This document shows positions 24,304 through 31,894 of a stretch of 64,000 bases of DNA, piece by piece. The stretch comes from Humibacillus xanthopallidus. GTDB taxonomy: Bacteria > Actinomycetota > Actinomycetes > Actinomycetales > Dermatophilaceae. Below the pieces are notes generated by a model. That model did not search any database. It worked only from the letters and a program-made list of their open reading frames with translations, and was not told where the DNA came from. Every line of letters starts with the position of its first letter. Positions within the stretch are counted from its first letter, which is position 1. The translations under genes and the position numbers were made by a program. Where the stretch lies: positions 62,001-126,000 of the forward strand of contig NZ_VFQF01000002.1 of NCBI RefSeq assembly GCF_006717145.1, in the 5' to 3' direction.

Positions 24304-25125
24304 TCAGCCCTTCTTGCCCTTGAGCTGGATCGACTGCTCGGCCGAGTACTCGCCGCAGCCCGTGAGGTTGCAGGCCGCGCCGAACGTCACGTTGACGGCC
24401 TTGCCGCCCTTGAAGAGGCCGTTGTCGGCGAGGATGAAGGCCGTCCACGGCTCGGCCTGGCCGGTGCAGGACACCTCGGCACCGCCGTAGCCCCGGATGA
24501 GCAGACGACCGACGCGCTGGGTGAGCTGGAGGTCGACGAAGGCGAAGTCCGCCCCCTCGTCGCACGTCACGGTGCCCGAGACGTAGGCGCCGCCCGACTT
24601 CGAGTCGAACTGGGCGACGGGGTTGAGGGTGGCCTCGATCATCGGCGGCGGCGGCGCGACGTCGACGGTGATGTCGAGCGTGCCGCCGTTGCCCGCCCCG
24701 TCGAGCTGGTCGTCGAAGGCGAGGATCGTGTACGTCTCACCGGCCGTGACGGGGAAGGCCACGCCGGCCTGACCGCACGCGACGATGGACAGGGCGCCCG
24801 GGCTGCCGAGTCCGACGATGACCCCGGCGCTGTAGCTCGACCCGCTGACGTCGGCGGCGAGGTAGCCGTCCGCCGCCGCGGTGACGGTGAACCAGACGCT
24901 CGCATCCGTGGCCGGCGCCCCGCAGTCGAGGTTGGCCTGGACGTCGTCCGCGTCGGTCGTCGCCTGGCTCGTGTCGATGGTTGCGCTGTAGGGAAGGGCC
25001 GTGATGACGACCGGGCTGCTGCCGAGGTCGTTGCTGGGTGCCGCCGCAAGAGCGGCCCCTGCTGACAGGACCAGACCGGTGACTGCCGCGACCGCCGCCG
25101 CGCCCCACCTCGTTGTGAGTCTCAT
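24304..25125 (-). CDS. Secreted protein, unknown function
   Basis: 273 residues. A signal peptide is clear: MRLTTRWG, a hydrophobic core AAAVAAVTGLVLSAGA and an ALAAA cleavage region. The mature part is beta-rich with two regions: residues 27-155 resemble the jelly-roll-like domains of secreted actinobacterial proteins (SVWFTVTAAADGYLAADVSG, YTILAFDDQLDG), and 165-270 has four Cys (VTCDEG, VSCTG, AACNLTGCG) that may form two disulfides. No catalytic motif is recognised. Confidence 0.8.
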   Translation of the reverse strand: MRLTTRWGAAAVAAVTGLVLSAGAALAAAPSNDLGSSPVVITALPYSATIDTSQATTDADDVQANLDCGAPATDASVWFTVTAAADGYLAADVSGSSYSAGVIVGLGSPGALSIVACGQAGVAFPVTAGETYTILAFDDQLDGAGNGGTLDITVDVAPPPPMIEATLNPVAQFDSKSGGAYVSGTVTCDEGADFAFVDLQLTQRVGRLLIRGYGGAEVSCTGQAEPWTAFILADNGLFKGGKAVNVTFGAACNLTGCGEYSAEQSIQLKGKKG

Positions 25126-25309
25126 GCTTCGTTCCCCTTGTCTCGACGAAGAGAGCTCGCCCAACCCGCCCGACACTGGACGACCCCTGTGACCTGGCTG
25201 AGCAGGCCATGTGTCGACGGTAGCGAGACGACATCTCCGACATGGGCGTTTCGATACATTCCGCAACCGCGTGCAGCGACGGCACGCGTCCGCGCCGAGA
25301 TGCCCCCCG

Positions 25310-26452
25310 TCAGGACAGGTGCTGCGCGAGGAAGGCTCGGGTGCGTCGGATCGAGGTGTCCCACTGCGGCGAGGCGAGGGTGTGCCGCCCTCCCGGATAG
25401 ACGCGCAGCTCGACCTGCTTGCCCTTCGCTTCGAGCGCGGCGACCGACTCACGCGACCACGCGAGCGGGCAGTCCTCGTCGGCCGTGCCGTGGTGGATGA
25501 GCAGCGGCTCGGTGACGCGGTCGAAGTAGGTGCGGGCGCTCGTCGCCGCCCAGCGCGCCGGCTGCGCCTCGGGTGTGCCGAGGCGGGCGATCACCTTCGC
25601 CGCGGCACCCGATCTCGACGGGTCGCGCCGCACCCACTTGTTGAAGTTGTCGACGCTCTCGGAGCTCACGGGGGCGTAGGCGACGGCGGCCCGGAAGACG
25701 CCGGGCTGCGCGACGATCGCGGTGTAGACGACCCCACCGCCCATCGACCGCCCGATGAGCGCCACGCGACCGGGGTCGACGGCGGGGTGGGCCTTGAGTG
25801 CCAGCGCCGCGTTGACCGCGTCGATCGTGTAGCCGACGCGCAGGTTGGCGTCGTTGTCGGGGTCCTTGCTCGACTGCGCGTGGTTGCGGTAGTCGATGTG
25901 CAGGGTGACGTAACCCTGCCGCGCGAGGTAGTCGCGCTCGCGGAGCATCGTCTCGCCGTTGGTGTACTCCGCAGGATCGACGTAGCCGTGGGCGAGCACC
26001 ACCGCCGGGAAGGGGCCTCGGCCTCGGGGGATGTTGATGCGTCCCGAGATGGTGAGTCCGTCGCCCTGGTAGGTCGCGAAGTACTGTCGGTAGGCACTCG
26101 TGCTGCCGCGCTCGCGGCTGAGCCTGAGGTTGCGGCCGTCGTAGCGGTGCTCGATGAGCGCCTGGATCGAGGCGGGGTCGGCTGGCCGTGTCGCGCTCGG
26201 GCTGGGTGAGGCCGTGGCCGTCGGGCCGGTCGAGCCGGGTGGGCTGCTCGGAGTCGCCGCGGACGAGGCGCCGGCGGTCGGCCCGCCGGACGCTGTCCCG
26301 GCACCGGACGTGGCCGGTCCCGTCGCCGCGCCGGTCTGGCCACCCGTGGCGGAGCACGCCGACGCGAGAGCGCCCACGAGGCCCGTGATGGCAACACGGC
26401 GGCATACCTCAGGGGTCCTGGGCTGGTGAACGGCTCGGCGACGGTCGCTCAT
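25310..26452 (-). CDS. Lipoprotein alpha/beta hydrolase
   Basis: 380 residues. The N-terminus (MSDRRRAVHQPR, then VAITGLVGALASAC) looks like a lipoprotein signal with Cys as the anchor, followed by 60 residues of Ser/Thr/Pro/Ala linker. The hydrolase domain has HGYVDPAEY, the nucleophile elbow GRSMGGG, the acid in HHGTADEDCP and the His in GGRHTL, as in dienelactone hydrolase or peptidase S9-type enzymes. It should act at the outer surface of the membrane on an unknown ester or peptide. ATG 26452 is chosen to give the signal sequence. Confidence 0.82.
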   Translation of the reverse strand: MSDRRRAVHQPRTPEVCRRVAITGLVGALASACSATGGQTGAATGPATSGAGTASGGPTAGASSAATPSSPPGSTGPTATASPSPSATRPADPASIQALIEHRYDGRNLRLSRERGSTSAYRQYFATYQGDGLTISGRINIPRGRGPFPAVVLAHGYVDPAEYTNGETMLRERDYLARQGYVTLHIDYRNHAQSSKDPDNDANLRVGYTIDAVNAALALKAHPAVDPGRVALIGRSMGGGVVYTAIVAQPGVFRAAVAYAPVSSESVDNFNKWVRRDPSRSGAAAKVIARLGTPEAQPARWAATSARTYFDRVTEPLLIHHGTADEDCPLAWSRESVAALEAKGKQVELRVYPGGRHTLASPQWDTSIRRTRAFLAQHLS

Positions 26453-26565
26453 CACCCGAGTGTCACCCGCTGACCGGCGCACGCCGCCACCGCGCCCGAA
26501 GACGCGACCCGATCGTGACCTGCGCACTGCGGCGTCGAGTGGCGGAGCGACGTCCTCGTCCGCGG

Positions 26566-27723
26566 TCAGACGGTGGCGGCCGCCTCGAGGAGCATCCACG
26601 CCTGCACCTGGGTCGAGAGCTCGATGCGCGCCCCCGGCGGCTGGCTCGTGCGCGCCGGGCTCCGGGGGTCAGGTGACCACACGGACACGGCGGAGGCCCG
26701 GTCCCGTCCCCTCAGGTCGCGGCCGCGCCACAGGCCGTCGGCGGTCGCGGTGACGAGCCGCCTTGCTGTGTCGCGCGCGTCGTGTGAGAGCCCCTCGGTC
26801 GTGGCGGCCAGCGCCAGGTAGCGACCGAGGATGCCCGTGAACAGTCCGCCGTCGCCGTCACCGTGAGTTCGCAGCAGGCGTATGCCGTCCGCCTCAGTCG
26901 TCAGCCGATCGTGCACTGCCGCAACGAGATCGGCCGCTCGCTGCAGGCTCTGCTCGTCACCGAGCGTGACGAGCGCGCCGAGCACGGTGCCCTGGTTGTA
27001 GGACCAGATGTCGGGGACGATGACCTCCGCGCGGGCGGAGCGCACTGACCCCTGCGACGGCGACGACGTGAGCCGCACACCGTCGAGGAAGAGGCCGCTG
27101 TCCGCCGACCAGAGCCTCGTGTAGAGCCAGTCGACGATGCCGCGAGCCTCCTCGACCCGACCGAGCCGGGCGAGGTGAAGCGCAGCAGGGGCGCTCGCGG
27201 GCACGTTCTTGAAGTCGCGCTCGACGCTCCAGAAGAGGCCGCCGCCGAGCTCCTTCGTCAGGGCGGAGCTGAGCTGCCGGGTGAGGTCACGCTCCGCGGT
27301 GCGCAGTCGTCGCTGGGGTCGCGCCCGGCCGAGGGCCGCGTGGAGCAGTGCGAGCCGCCCGGCCGCCAGGGCGAGCCACGCCATGTCGTCGTAGTAGTCG
27401 TTGACCCAGCGAGCACTGTTGCGCAGCCGGATCGTCCGCAGCAGCCGGTCACCGGTCCGTGCTCGCTCGCGTGCTCCATCGGTGTCGCCACCGCGGAGGC
27501 AGCGCAGCGCCGCGTCGACGATCGCATCGAGGTAGTGGGCCTGCCACCAGTAGTGCCACGGGTTGTCGACCCGGCCGTGCGCGGGGTGGGCGACCCGTGC
27601 GAGGTGCGTGAACGGCATACCCGCAAGTCGCGCGCCGAAGAGGGTCGTCACCGTCCGCTCGGCCTCGGCGGCGCGGGCGTCCCAGGGCGGGTCGGGCGGG
27701 GTCGGAGCGGCTGCGGCTGGCAC
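26566..27723 (-). CDS. Glycoside hydrolase family 76 (alpha-1,6-mannanase type)
   Basis: 385 residues forming an (alpha/alpha)6 barrel. The tandem acidic pair Asp112-Asp113 in YYDDMAWLALA is the GH76 catalytic motif, and GLFWSVERDFKNVPASAPAAL and IWSYNQGTVLGALV match conserved barrel segments. GH76 enzymes cleave alpha-1,6-mannan. There is no signal peptide, so it would be cytoplasmic or exported another way, as in several actinobacterial homologues. GTG 27723 lies back-to-back with the sigma factor gene, only 30 bp apart. Confidence 0.85.
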   Translation of the reverse strand: MPAAAAPTPPDPPWDARAAEAERTVTTLFGARLAGMPFTHLARVAHPAHGRVDNPWHYWWQAHYLDAIVDAALRCLRGGDTDGARERARTGDRLLRTIRLRNSARWVNDYYDDMAWLALAAGRLALLHAALGRARPQRRLRTAERDLTRQLSSALTKELGGGLFWSVERDFKNVPASAPAALHLARLGRVEEARGIVDWLYTRLWSADSGLFLDGVRLTSSPSQGSVRSARAEVIVPDIWSYNQGTVLGALVTLGDEQSLQRAADLVAAVHDRLTTEADGIRLLRTHGDGDGGLFTGILGRYLALAATTEGLSHDARDTARRLVTATADGLWRGRDLRGRDRASAVSVWSPDPRSPARTSQPPGARIELSTQVQAWMLLEAAATV

Positions 27724-27753
27724 GCGCCGACGCTACCCCGCGATGATGGCCGC

Positions 27754-29019
27754 GTGGAGGCTGGCGTGGAGAGTGGCGAGCAGCTGTGGCGGAGTCTGGC
27801 ACCCCAGGTGCTCGGCGCGCTCGTGCGGCGCTACGGCGACTTCGACCGCGCCGAGGACGCAGTGCAGGAGGCGCTGCTCGCCGCGTCGACGCAGTGGCCC
27901 CGCGACGGTATGCCGCACGACCCCCGCGCGTGGCTCGTGCGGGTCGCGTCGCGCCGCCTCATCGACCACTGGCGGGCTGACGACGCGCGGGCCCGTCGCG
28001 AGCGGGCCGATGCCGGAGCGGTGCCCACCGACGCGCTCGTCGAGTCCCCAGCAGACTCGTGGGTGGAAGCGGGCGACGCAGGGGCGGGCGACGCGCACGC
28101 CGACGACACCCTGACGCTGCTGCTCCTCTGCTGCCACCCGGCGCTCACGCCGCCGAGCCAGGTGGCGCTGACGCTCCGCGCGGTCGGCGGCCTCACGACG
28201 GCAGAGATCGCCAGTGCGTTCCTCGTGCCGGAGTCGACCATGGCGCAGCGGATCAGCCGTGCCAAGCAGGGGATTCGCGCCGAAGGGGCGCAGTTTCTCA
28301 TGCCCGAGGGCGACGAGCTGCGGCAGCGGATGGCTGCCGTCCTGCACGTGCTCTATCTCGTCTTCAACGAGGGCTACACGACGAGCCACGGGTCGCAGCT
28401 GCAGCGAGTCGACCTGACCCGAGAGGCAATTCGCCTGACGCGCGCCGCGCGAGAGCTCCTGCCCGACGACGGGGAGGTCGCCGGCCTGCTCGCGCTCATG
28501 CTGCTGACCGAGGCTCGCAGACCCGCGCGCACGGCGGCCGACGGCTCGCTCGTGCCGCTGGCGGAGCAGGACCGGTCGCTGTGGCTGAGCGACCCGATCG
28601 ACGAGGGCGTCGGGCTGCTCACGTGGAGCCTGGCGGCGACACCGGTGGGGCCCTACCAGCTGCAGGCCGCCATCGCGGCGGTGCACGACGAGGCAGCGAC
28701 CGTCGAGTCGACGGACTGGGAGCAGGTGCTCACGCTCTACGAGATGCTCGAGCGAACGGCACCGGGGCCGATGGTCACTCTCGGTCGGGCGGTTGCGGTC
28801 GCCATGGCGCGTGGACCGCAGGAGGGGCTGGCTCTCGTCGACGACCTCGAGCGGTCGGGATCGCTGGTGCGGAGCCACCGGTTGCACTCCGTGCGCGCAC
28901 ACCTGCTCGAGCAGGTCGGCGACCGGGAGGCGGCTCGCGAGAGCTACCTCGTGGCGGCGGGCCTCACGACCAGCCTGCCCGAGCGGGAATACCTGCAGCG
29001 CAAGGCCGCTCGCGTGTGA
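27754..29019 (+). CDS. ECF42-type RNA polymerase sigma factor
   Basis: 421 residues. Sigma region 2 is at about 10-75 (RRYGDFDRAEDAVQEALLAA, RAWLVRVASRRLIDHWR) and region 4 at about 118-165 (ALTLRAVGGLTTAEIASAFLV, MAQRISRAKQGIR). The long C-terminal part (180-421) with FNEGYTTSHG and TPR-like helices is the DUF6596 extension that defines ECF42 factors. They lack an anti-sigma factor; the extension is thought to control activity, and target genes usually encode DGPF proteins. Two DGPF genes occur in this window, neither adjacent. GTG 27754 or 27766; no ribosome site. Confidence 0.88.
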   Translation: MEAGVESGEQLWRSLAPQVLGALVRRYGDFDRAEDAVQEALLAASTQWPRDGMPHDPRAWLVRVASRRLIDHWRADDARARRERADAGAVPTDALVESPADSWVEAGDAGAGDAHADDTLTLLLLCCHPALTPPSQVALTLRAVGGLTTAEIASAFLVPESTMAQRISRAKQGIRAEGAQFLMPEGDELRQRMAAVLHVLYLVFNEGYTTSHGSQLQRVDLTREAIRLTRAARELLPDDGEVAGLLALMLLTEARRPARTAADGSLVPLAEQDRSLWLSDPIDEGVGLLTWSLAATPVGPYQLQAAIAAVHDEAATVESTDWEQVLTLYEMLERTAPGPMVTLGRAVAVAMARGPQEGLALVDDLERSGSLVRSHRLHSVRAHLLEQVGDREAARESYLVAAGLTTSLPEREYLQRKAARV

Positions 29020-29089
29020 CCGCCGACGACCAGATCGCACAGACACGCCGCCGGTGCGTGTCGGCGGCGAGGGCGGTCAGCGGCGCAGG

Positions 29090-30172
29090 TCAGGCCCAGA
29101 TCGCGGCGGCGATGCCGTCGCTGAAGCGCTCGGGCGGGTCGGGCAGCGACCGGGCCATGCCCAGCGTGTGGCGGGCGGCAGTCCACGCGACCGCGCACGC
29201 GTCGATGACGTCGTCGGCGGCATACCCCTGGCCTGAGAGGACCGACGGGCGAGGGATGCCACCCGCGGCAAGGGCGGCGAGCCGCTCGGTGCGGCCCTCC
29301 TCGGTCTTCTTGCTCGCCAGGATCGGGGCGCCGGCCATCGCTGCGAACGACACCTCGGGGTGCACCTCGAGCACCGTCACCGTCGGTCTCGTGCGCAGCC
29401 AGGCGTCGACCTCGACGATCTTGTCGCGCAGCGCGAAGGCTTGCGCGCCGACGCCCTGGCCGACGAGGTCGCGGTTGACGGCGTCGGCAGCGAGCCGGGA
29501 GTCGGCGGCATACGCGGCTCGCGTGAGCGTGGAGAAGATCGACGACGCTTTGCCCGGGATCGCTGTGCGAGCGAGCACGTCGGACCGACGAATCGTATTG
29601 TCAGGCAAGCCGATCGGGATGTCGATGCCGACAGCGACGATGCCGAGCGACTCACGCACCATCGACACGAGCTCGGCGATCGTCGGAGCGACGACGACGC
29701 GCGGTCGCGGCGCCCCCGGCTCGAGCACGGCGCCGACCCAGCCGGCCTTGCACCCGTCGACGCCGAGCACCGGGGCGATGACCTCGATCGGTGCCGGTCG
29801 CGCGGGTCGAGCAGGTCCGCCCGCCGCGAGCCGCGGTGCCTTGGCGCTCGAACCCCGTGAGGTGGCGACGGGGTATCGCGCGGCGTTGCGCTCGGCCTTG
29901 CTCGCGAGGGCCGCGTCGAGGTCGAGGTCGAGCACGTCGGCGAGGCGCAGCAGGTAGGTCATGACGTCGGCCACCTCGTCGGCGACGTCCTGCCGCCGGT
30001 CGCCCTGCATGACCGCCCGCGACTCCTCGGGCGTCAGCCACTGGAAGATCTCGACGAGCTCGGCGACCTCGACCGACAGGGCCATTGCGAGGTTCTTGGG
30101 GTCGTGGAACTGACCCCACTCGCGCTCGTCGGCGAAGTCGCGGATCCGCTGGCGCCACACGTCGGTGTCCAT
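29090..30172 (-). CDS. MazG-like pyrophosphohydrolase fused to DUF429
   Basis: 360 residues. Residues 1-105 form an all-helical MazG/RS21-C6 type NTP pyrophosphohydrolase: DPKNLAMALSVEVAELVEIFQW and DEVADVMTYLLRLADVL give the EExx and ExxD metal ligands, suggesting house-cleaning of dCTP-like nucleotides. After a Pro/Ala linker (108-130) comes a DUF429 domain from VLGVDGCKAGWVGAVLE to DDVIDACAVAWTA, an RNase H-like fold of unknown activity. No stop or frameshift separates them. ATG 30172. It is divergent from the AAA ATPase gene. Confidence 0.85.
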   Translation of the reverse strand: MDTDVWRQRIRDFADEREWGQFHDPKNLAMALSVEVAELVEIFQWLTPEESRAVMQGDRRQDVADEVADVMTYLLRLADVLDLDLDAALASKAERNAARYPVATSRGSSAKAPRLAAGGPARPARPAPIEVIAPVLGVDGCKAGWVGAVLEPGAPRPRVVVAPTIAELVSMVRESLGIVAVGIDIPIGLPDNTIRRSDVLARTAIPGKASSIFSTLTRAAYAADSRLAADAVNRDLVGQGVGAQAFALRDKIVEVDAWLRTRPTVTVLEVHPEVSFAAMAGAPILASKKTEEGRTERLAALAAGGIPRPSVLSGQGYAADDVIDACAVAWTAARHTLGMARSLPDPPERFSDGIAAAIWA

Positions 30173-30349
30173 GGCGACACCCTCTCGCAGCCGCACACTC
30201 CGGGGCCATCCGCACACCTGCGAGCGGCGCGCACACCGGGCCCGGGGTGCGGCTGCCCCCGCGGCGTGCGCCCGGGCGCACCCAGGCGCACCCGTCCGCG
30301 GTGAGACAGACCCTTCGACACCGGGCAGATCCGGACGTAGCGTGAAGCG

Positions 30350-31768
30350 GTGAGTCACCCTCTCAGCGAGACGAACCAGGGCCCCGATGCCCGACCGACG
30401 ACCCTCGGCGGCCTCCGCGCCACGGGGCACCAGCACCGCAGCGTCAAGGCGGAGCTGCGCGACAACCTCCTCGCGCGCCTCCGTGCCGGCGAGGATGCCT
30501 TCCCCGGCATGGTCGGCTTCGACGAGACCGTCCTGCCCGAGCTCGAGGCCGCGCTGCTCGCCGGCCACGACCTCGTGCTCCTCGGTGAGCGCGGCCAGGG
30601 CAAGACCCGCCTCATGCGCACCCTCGGTGGGCTGCTCGACGAGTGGAGCCCCGTCGTCGAGGGCTGCGAGATCGGCGACGACCCGCACAGCCCGTCGTGC
30701 ACCCGGTGCCGCCGTCTTGCGGCCGAGCTCGGCGACGACCTGCCGATCACGTGGCGGCACCGCAGCGAGCGCTACACCGAGAAGCTCGCGACCCCCGACA
30801 CGAGCGTCGGCGACCTCGTCGGTGACGTCGACCCGGTCAAGGTCGCGCAGGGCCGCACCCTCGGCGACCCCGAGACCGTGCACTATGGCCTCGTGCCGCG
30901 ATCCAACCGGGGCATCTTCGGCCTCAACGAGCTGCCCGACCTCGCCGAGCGCATCCAGGTCGCGCTCTTCAACGTGCTCGAGGAGCGCGACATCCAGATC
31001 CGTGGGTACTCGCTGCGGCTGCCGCTCGACCTGCTCCTCGTCGCGACGGCCAACCCCGAGGACTACACGAACCGCGGCCGCATCATCACCCCGCTCAAGG
31101 ACCGCTTCGGCGCCGAGATCCGCACGCACTACCCGACCGAGGTGTCCGACGAGGTCGCCCTCATCGCACAGGAGGCACAGCTCGTCGCCGACGTGCCGGA
31201 GCACCTGCTCGAGGTCGTCGCCCGCTTCACCCGCGGGCTGCGCGAGTCCAGCGCCGTCGACCAGCGCTCCGGCGTCTCCGCACGCTTCGCCATCGCTGCC
31301 GCAGAAGGCATCTCGGGCTCGGCGCTGCGCCGCGCCGCTCGGGCCAACGAGGCGTATGCCGTCGCGCGGGTCTGTGACGTCCCCACCGTCGTGCCCACCC
31401 TCCTCGGCAAGGTCGAGTTCGAGATGGGCGAGGAGGGCCGGGAGCGCGACGTCCTCGCCCACCTGCTCCGGCTCGCGATCGCGGAGACGTATCGCTCGCG
31501 CCTCGCCGGCCTCGACCTCACCGGCTTCACCGACCTCTTCGCCGAGGGCGCCGTCGTCGAGACGGGCGAGCTCGTGCCGGGCTCGGAGCTGCTCGCCCAG
31601 GTCGGCCCGGTCTCGGGGCTGTCGAAGGTGCTCGACCGGCTCGGCCACGCCGATGACGCGTCGCCCGGGCAGGTCGCGGCTGCCATCGAGTTCGTGCTCG
31701 AGGGCCTGCACCTGACCCGCCGCATCGACAAGGACTCGGTGGCCGGCCGCACCGTCTACGGAGCCTGA
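30350..31768 (+). CDS. MoxR/magnesium-chelatase-type AAA+ ATPase
   Basis: 472 residues. Walker A is GERGQGKT at 79-86, Walker B follows (GIFGLNELPDL), and LLLVATANPEDYTNRGRIITPLKDRFG holds sensor 1 and the arginine-finger region. A CTRCRR pair sits in an insert after Walker A. It resembles Rv0958 of M. tuberculosis. It pairs with the VWA protein encoded downstream, as ChlI does with ChlD: the ATPase remodels a target that the VWA subunit binds. The target is unknown. GTG 30350. Confidence 0.88.
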   Translation: MSHPLSETNQGPDARPTTLGGLRATGHQHRSVKAELRDNLLARLRAGEDAFPGMVGFDETVLPELEAALLAGHDLVLLGERGQGKTRLMRTLGGLLDEWSPVVEGCEIGDDPHSPSCTRCRRLAAELGDDLPITWRHRSERYTEKLATPDTSVGDLVGDVDPVKVAQGRTLGDPETVHYGLVPRSNRGIFGLNELPDLAERIQVALFNVLEERDIQIRGYSLRLPLDLLLVATANPEDYTNRGRIITPLKDRFGAEIRTHYPTEVSDEVALIAQEAQLVADVPEHLLEVVARFTRGLRESSAVDQRSGVSARFAIAAAEGISGSALRRAARANEAYAVARVCDVPTVVPTLLGKVEFEMGEEGRERDVLAHLLRLAIAETYRSRLAGLDLTGFTDLFAEGAVVETGELVPGSELLAQVGPVSGLSKVLDRLGHADDASPGQVAAAIEFVLEGLHLTRRIDKDSVAGRTVYGA

Positions 31769-31794
31769 CCCCATGTCTCCCCGCGACCCCACCT

Positions 31795-31866
31795 CGCAAC
31801 ACACCGAGCAATCGCCAACGGTACGTGGCATACCCGTCCACCTTGGCGATTGCTCGGTGTGTTGCG
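31795..31866. repeat. Repeat family B, copy 2 (perfect 24-bp hairpin)
   Basis: A 24-nt left arm at 31795-31818 (outer part CGCAACACACCGAGCA, inner part ATCGCCAA) is fully complementary to 31843-31866. Against copy 1 at 19916, the inner stem differs at two positions, and both are compensated in the other arm. The loop contains GGCATACC. It separates the ATPase and VWA genes, leaving only 28 bp before the VWA start. Confidence 0.9.
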
Positions 31867-31894
31867 GGACAGCGTGGGCTGGGGGTGGTGGGCG

